From NCBI GenBank assembly GCA_905178155.1, contig CAJINV010000003.1, forward strand, positions 9,679,979 to 9,743,978: DNA of 64,000 nt. The letters run 5' to 3'. Made by a program: the position numbers and the translations under genes. The first letter of the stretch is position 1; every line of letters starts with the position of its first letter. Shown here piece by piece: positions 59,401 through 64,000 of this stretch. Source of the stretch: Amoebophrya sp. A120 (taxonomy: Eukaryota > Sar > Dinophyceae > Syndiniales > Amoebophryaceae). A model generated the notes under the pieces. It had not been told where the DNA came from, ran no database searches, and saw nothing but the letters and a program-made list of their open reading frames with translations.

Positions 59401-62400
59401 AGTCACCATGCGAAAGATTGTTTCTGCGTACATCAAGTGCTTCCATTTTCTCGAAGCAGTCTTGCGCTCCCGGGGCCCGGCACGCTGGTGCCGGCGCTCG
59501 AACGACGAGAGGACCGCGCCCACGAGAACGGGGCAGCGCGTGCTCACCTCGTCCGATATCAATCGATTAGGGTGGTGGGTATGTCGGGCTGCGCCGGGCT
59601 CGCAGCAAGGTGCGGGACCAAGTAAGGCGGCAACAACAGAGTCGGCCGGTCCTAATGAAACAGCGACAAATAAGGTGGGCGCCTGCTTCTCTGCAGACCA
59701 TGCGCGCGCGGGACTGCTCCCGTGGGCCTTCCGTGCCTTTGCAGCATAAAGCGAAACGGGCGACCCTTCATATATAAAGGTCACGCCCGGAGGGCGATAG
59801 GGGTCGCGTGTCCAGCCGGGGGCTGGGCTTCTTGGCCCCCGGGGGCGCCATCCCTTCCCAAGTGGCGCGCCTGGCGCGGCAAGGGCCCCGCCGGTATGCC
59901 GAAAAATCTGCGCCAGTTTGCCGGGCCGGCAGTCGGCCGAAGCTAGGAGCCCGGGGGAATCGGCGCGACGTGCTGAACGCTGCGCATACCGCCAGGCCAA
60001 CAGTCCTCGGACAAAATCGGGCCAATGCTTCCGGGGGTCGGGCACGGCCTTCCCAGGAGACTCGATTCGGGCCAGAGGATTGCAATGGCCTTCCAGGGGG
60101 TCTCTCTGAGGTAGCCAGCCTGGTCGATTCGGCCCGAGGCAGCGATCTCCGGCGGCCCGATCTGGGCCAGCGGACTCCTGCAAGGGTTTTGGGCGCCTTT
60201 CCGGAGGCACCTCCGGGCCGAATCGCTCCTCCACCCCTAGGGGAGCAGCCGTCGCAGGCGGCGCGATTTGTTTGGGCCACCGCATTCCGGCGGAGGTTTT
60301 GAAATCCCTGCAAGACTTCTGGGCAAGTCGGCCCCCCGTCCTAGGGACGCAGCCTTCTGAGGCGGCCCGGTTTGGGCCGCCGTCTCTCGCAGCCCGATTT
60401 TGGGCCAGGGGCCCCATGAAGGATCTCGGACTGCGTGTCGGAGTCATCTCCGGACTCCTCTGGCCGAATCGCCTCCCAGTAAACAAGGGGGTAGCCGTCG
60501 CAGGCAGCGCGACTAGGGCACACGGGTGCCCCGTAAGATCTAGATCTTCCCGGGCCCCTATGGCCAAATCGGCCCCCGGCCCTTGGGAGGGCAGCGGCCT
60601 CGGGTTCCCGAGCCGCGGATTTCCCGATACGCTTTTGCAATCCTTGAAGGAGCCCTCTGTTCCGGAGAGACCTCCGACGGCCCGATTTGGGCAAGGGGGC
60701 CTACAGGAAGGCTTTCGGGATCCTTCTCGGAATCAGCCGGCCCAAATTGCATCGCCTAAGTCGACCGCTTCTCGTGGATCGGGGGCCGATTCGACCACAG
60801 GACTCCGACCCAATACATAGAGTCGCCGAGGCGGGGGTAGCGGGGCTGCTGGCGCCTTCTTGCTCTGGTGGGGCTGCGTCACGATGTTGATTCGTCCGGG
60901 CGCCCCGCGCCCTCGTGGGTCGTGTAGGGCTGCACGGGGTGGCGGCCAACAAGGAAGCGCCGCCAACTCTGCTAACTGTAGGCCGCCCATCGCCGAAAGC
61001 CAGCCCCGAAGGTCTGGGGTCGGAAAAGGATCAAAAATTGGCCGGCCAACATCCTGGGCTTGCCGCGCTTTCTCTTTTTCGAGCTTCATTTTGGAGGGCG
61101 CCACCTTTGCTAAGCTTTTTCGCAACAGGAGCCGGCGAAAAGGTGCCCGCTTCAGCGGCCGCCCAAGTTGTTCGCTCCGAAATCGCCCGCGGCCGCGCCG
61201 TGCGGCTACGCTGTTCTGATTTCGCACGCGAATTTTTTTTTTTTGAAACCGGCGCGGAAGTCCAAAACCGCCGGAAACCCTTCAGCGGGCGCTCCCGAAA
61301 AGCGCCCCGTTTGCTTACTGCCAGAGCGGAGCGGTTCTGTGATCTAATTGCGTGCCAAGGGTAGCTGACTCCTTGGAGGTGCTGGGGTCAGAGCGGCGCC
61401 GTGCCCAGGGGCTTGACGCGATGCGCCTGCCGGGCTCGGAGGGGCGTTGCTTTTCTGTGCGCCGTACCGACACCCCTGCCGTTAATCCCAGTCCGCGTGC
61501 CCTGGCGCATAGATGCAGGAAAAATCGCGGCAAAAGCTTCGCAGCTTTTCGACATCGCAAACACACCTACTCTACACAGCTATGGCCCCGCCTGGGTCCT
61601 CGACCGGCCCGGCCCGATGGGCCCCCAAATGCGGATTGGCTTTCGGTGGCAGGTGCGTTCTTTTGTTTTTTCAGTCAAAAGAGCGCAGCCTCTGCGCTGC
61701 CCGCCACCTTGGAAGTTGCCCACTTGGGCTGCCGCTTCTGCGGCCTTCAAAAGTCGGCAAAAATGGCGCCAAGAGCATGCGCACTTGCGCTTCTGCCTTC
61801 TTGGCAATTTTTGGGCACCCAGTTCTGGGCGCTTCAAATCTTGCGCCGGGCGCCTCAGAAGGGCGCCCCTGTTGCCGACTTCCCTGTGTAGATTTGTCAA
61901 GCGGCAATCGATAGAATTCCCTCGGGCTTGTTTGGTAGCAAATCTTCGGCTGCTTGATAAGTGATGAGTTTAGATGTGTCAAAACTCTGCCGGCGGCTTG
62001 AAAATTTTCGGCAGTTTTTTTGCTGTCCTGGCGGAAAAAAAACCGCCAGGCTAGAATGCTCGTGACCTTACTAAATATTACGCTCCAGAAAGAAGCGTCC
62101 TCACCGGAGTCGGTCCTCTCCGGAAAGAAATTCTCACCAGAGTCGGGCCTCTTCGGAAAGAAGCGTCCCGGTTTGGAAATCCAGGCAGGAATCTTCTCAG
62201 GAATCCTATCTGGAATTCCTTCGCCCACCATATTGCCCTCCTAGTGTTGGGGAACGGCCGCGGAAATAAGAGGTGTGACGACGAAAAACGCGCGCCCGGC
62301 TAACGTGCGTCGAGTCGGGTAACGGCCTTCCACAGGGTCCAGACCAGAAATGTGCGCCGGCTTTTCGGGTCAGCTACTTTGGGCAAAAACCGCTATAGCT

Positions 62401-63315
62401 TCTTGCGCTTTGCCCGTTTTGAAACGGAGCCGCAACGCGTTACCTCGCTGGCCACAAACCGCACGGCGGTCCGCGGGGTTTGTGCGCTTCTGTTAAACTG
62501 CGCAACGCACCTGCTAAAGCGGAGTCGCCCACTCCCCGGGAAATGCTTTTTGCCCTTACAGGGGCGGACGCGTGTACTTTTGAGGGCTGAGAGCGTCACT
62601 TTCTGCAAAAATGAAACCGCTGCCGACGGTGAGTGCTTTGCCAGTTATACTATACTTAGCTCAGGTAAGTGCGTGGCCATTGGTCGGGCGTCTACAAAAA
62701 AATCCGCGCCGGGAACTGGGACGACTGGCTGGCCGGTCAGGCCAATGAAGTGGTAGCACCGGAGGGTAGGCGAATGCGTGCCAGTTAGCATCTATAGAAG
62801 CACACCAAGTAAAGCGGTAGAGGCGGACAAATAGTCGCGGAGCCACAGCTGATGGCTCACAGCGCTCAGACCAGCCTGGCGCGTGCACTGCTGCGAAAAT
62901 GTGCGCGGGGTCGCGAACGTATCCGCAGGCAAACAAGGCTCCACAGAAGCGAGAACGCGTAGACGTATCGTGGTCCGTTAAGTGCCCCTATTTTCACGAG
63001 CGTGCGCTCCCTTTCTAGAATATTTTGGCAGCGGGCCAGTTTTGACTGGAGGCACCATGTTGAAACATGAGCCCCGGTGAAGTGCTACACTTGCAAACAA
63101 GCACAACGCATATCGGAAATGTGCCCGCCGAATGGTGCAACTTTCGCCATGCGCTACCCTCCTGTAAGGAATTATAATTACGACGTACCTTTTTTCTTTC
63201 CTCGTCGGCTTCCACGGTTTTTTCCGTAAGCGCGTCAGACAGACCTGTAAGCCGGACGTCAATCTCCTTGCGAAGTTGTTTCCGGATGCTCGATTTCTCC
63301 TTCAGCACAACAGAC
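50448..63315 (-). CDS. CFAP58: CFAP58 (CCDC147) axonemal coiled-coil protein, 5' end missing
   Basis: At least nine exons: 63189-63315, 59017-59090, 58620-58683, 58279-58376, 54462-54658, 53557-53624, 52062-52424, 51099-51305 and 50448-50915. From 59090 leftward, phases match across every junction with GT-AG introns. Diagnostic stretches are LLRE|RDILNKN across 59017/58683, VVSDR|NMYSKNLI across 54462/53624, LTKQLIRRNEELEKLYEGLK, and NPMN|VHRWRRLEGSDPQSYEL then EEVIECDMLIQEKEKLYVQL and ILARQPG, all corresponding to CFAP58 of animals and algae. The protein builds the sperm or flagellar midpiece and axoneme and is limited to ciliated eukaryotes. The segment between 59090 and 63189 is incomplete, and the N-terminal third is not seen. 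One junction (53557/52424) lacks about seven residues, one heptad, relative to human. The acceptor at 54658 is the least certain. Confidence 0.93.
52425..53556 (-). other. CFAP58 intron with inverted-repeat ends
   Basis: Donor AAG|GTGATG, acceptor GAAAG|TTTC. Just inside the ends are inverse copies: CATGAAGAAAAAAAGCCTCC after the donor (about 53532-53513) and GGAGGCTTTTTTCAATATG before the acceptor (about 52450-52427). The intron may itself derive from a TIR element, later hit by the 612-bp element. Confidence 0.6.
52717..53328. mobile_element. 612-bp TIR element with perfect 9-bp target duplication in a CFAP58 intron
   Basis: ATATTTTTC occurs at 52708-52716 and again at 53329-53337, exactly abutting the element. 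The ends are GGTAAAGGTGTAGACCAGGG and, inverted, GGTATCCGGGTAGACCAGGG. The arms of 100-140 bases are inverted arrays of palindromic GGGCCC units (CCAGGGGCCCCTGG-like). No reading frame resembles a transposase. A 9-bp duplication is typical of Mutator-like elements, but the family is inferred from that alone. The element sits in the 1132-bp intron 52425-53556. Confidence 0.92.
54659..58278 (-). other. 3.6 kb CFAP58 intron with GC-rich insert
   Basis: Donor ATGGA|GTATC at 58278. The block 55.1-58.0 kb is markedly GC-rich with long frames on both strands, unlike the flanking A/T-richer intron ends. It looks like inserted DNA, but I found no terminal repeats. No exon is required here, because the protein is continuous from 58279 to 54658. 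Confidence 0.5.
59940..60800. repeat. Imperfect tandem repeat, about 130-140-base unit, roughly six copies
   Basis: Recurring words in constant order are GGGCCGAATCG, then GCAGCCGTCGCAGGC, then GGCGCGATTTGGGCC or GGCCCGATTTGGGCC, followed by a TTTCCGGAGG-like stretch. Because the unit is not a multiple of three and is GC-rich, it creates long Pro/Gly/Ala/Arg-rich frames on both strands; I do not regard these as genes. It lies in the large CFAP58 intron region between 59.09 and 63.19 kb. Confidence 0.7.
62028..62051. repeat. Perfect short hairpin in the CFAP58 intron
   Basis: CCTGGCGG and CCGCCAGG flank a run of eight A bases. It is followed at 62098-62170 by two copies of a CTCACCRGAGTCGGKCCTC-type unit. 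No function is evident. Confidence 0.6.
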
Positions 63316-64000
63316 CTACGAAAAACGATAAGAAAAAAAGCTACTCTATCTGCGAGCATGAGGGAATCTTGGATATTGCAGTCCGTTTCGGTAGTTCCCA
63401 GGCGTCGACATTCTTTTGGATAGTTTGCAGATACCAAACGGCACTTGCAGACTTGTCCACTTGTAGCAATGAAGTGGCGATGTGGAAAAGTAGCCGTAGC
63501 AAGGAATCGCGACCAAGAGTCGCGGACCTTCTGTCTCCGAAGCGCGCTAAGCCTTCTCGCATGCTATGGCCCCTCCAGGCCCCCAGTTAGGGCGGGCACC
63601 ACTGGCGGGCACACAACATGCGGCCTGTCTCACGGGACTGGGCGAGTTTTGCGCTTTTACGTGTTATTCATCAAATGCGCGTAAGGAAGAGCTCCCGAAA
63701 CACAAATAGGCGCCCAGAGCGGCCGCTTTATTGGCCTCAGAGAGAGGGCGGCAACGCTGCCAATACCAAGCGGATCGCCGTTTTTTTTGCGCTTCTGCTT
63801 TTTTCGTGCCCTTCTTTGGTCACCCCAGTTCAGCGAATGCAATGCGCTGGGTGTCTAGGAAGGGAAAGGGCGCCGCCTTGCAGGCTCCACCGCGTCTCTT
63901 TCCTTGTAATGGAAGTCAGTGAGCTTTGTTTGACAACGACCCCGGCGCGCAAGAAGATTGATGGTCCGCCGTAGATGTTCTGTTGTGAACATGATTCAAA
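63316..64000. other. CFAP58 intron or upstream region, no exon recognised
   Basis: The exon starting at 63315 needs two upstream bases of its first codon from an earlier exon, so the gene continues to the right. Nothing in the last 685 bases could be matched confidently to the N-terminal coiled coil. Confidence 0.4.

Noticed and set aside
59350-60567. Open minus-strand frame of 405 codons
   Set aside because: It follows an imperfect GC-rich tandem repeat, is Pro/Ala/Gly/Arg-rich, overlaps other long frames on both strands and has no recognisable domain.
1-64000. CRISPR array, bacterial operons or riboswitches
   Set aside because: The introns and gene content are eukaryotic; the only dense short-repeat arrays are irregularly spaced palindromes without uniform spacers.

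Overview
This is nuclear DNA of a eukaryote, most probably a flagellated protist. The evidence is spliceosomal introns with GT-AG ends, large repeat-filled introns, and recognisable eukaryotic proteins: RACK1, the U3 snoRNP protein RRP9, an NCBP3-type cap-binding protein, the axonemal coiled-coil protein CFAP58, and a LITAF-domain protein joined to a wolframin-type OB domain. Every gene I could support lies on the minus strand, over more than 50 kb. One-way gene order, dense inverted-repeat elements and a transposon-like intron together recall dinoflagellate-lineage genomes such as the syndinian Amoebophrya. That placement is inference; no rRNA, tRNA or spliced leader was seen to settle it.

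Layout from left to right. 1-11.7 kb: no supported gene, GC-rich repetitive DNA, and a 2.0 kb element with terminal inverted repeats (TIRs) and an 8-bp target duplication. 11.8-12.4 kb: small coiled-coil gene. 14.6-16.1 kb: RACK1 in three exons. 17.5-24.0 kb: LITAF/transmembrane/wolframin-OB gene, apparently split by a 5 kb intron holding a 2.58 kb TIR element with a 5-bp duplication. 26.8-28.8 kb: a DUF273-like glycosyltransferase. 30.2-31.0 kb: arrays of short palindromes. 31.0-32.5 kb: unknown protein. 33.6-34.2 kb: NCBP3 RRM domain. 35.4-38.9 kb: unknown disordered protein whose reading frame is interrupted by a 691-bp TA-flanked TIR element acting as an introner. 40.1-44.3 kb: RRP9, whose 2.6 kb intron is filled with inverted-repeat elements and a second palindrome array. 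46.1-48.4 kb: Ser-rich unknown protein. 50.4 kb to beyond 63.3 kb: CFAP58 in at least nine exons, its 5' end outside the reliably read part.

The gene set is housekeeping (ribosome biogenesis, translation scaffold, RNA cap binding) plus flagellum and membrane functions. Genes are not functionally grouped. The most distinctive content is non-coding: at least six TIR elements from several families, most without any coding capacity, sitting mainly in introns, and one apparently forming an intron itself. Exon boundaries were read by hand from reading phase, splice consensus and recalled family sequence; no alignments or transcript data were available.
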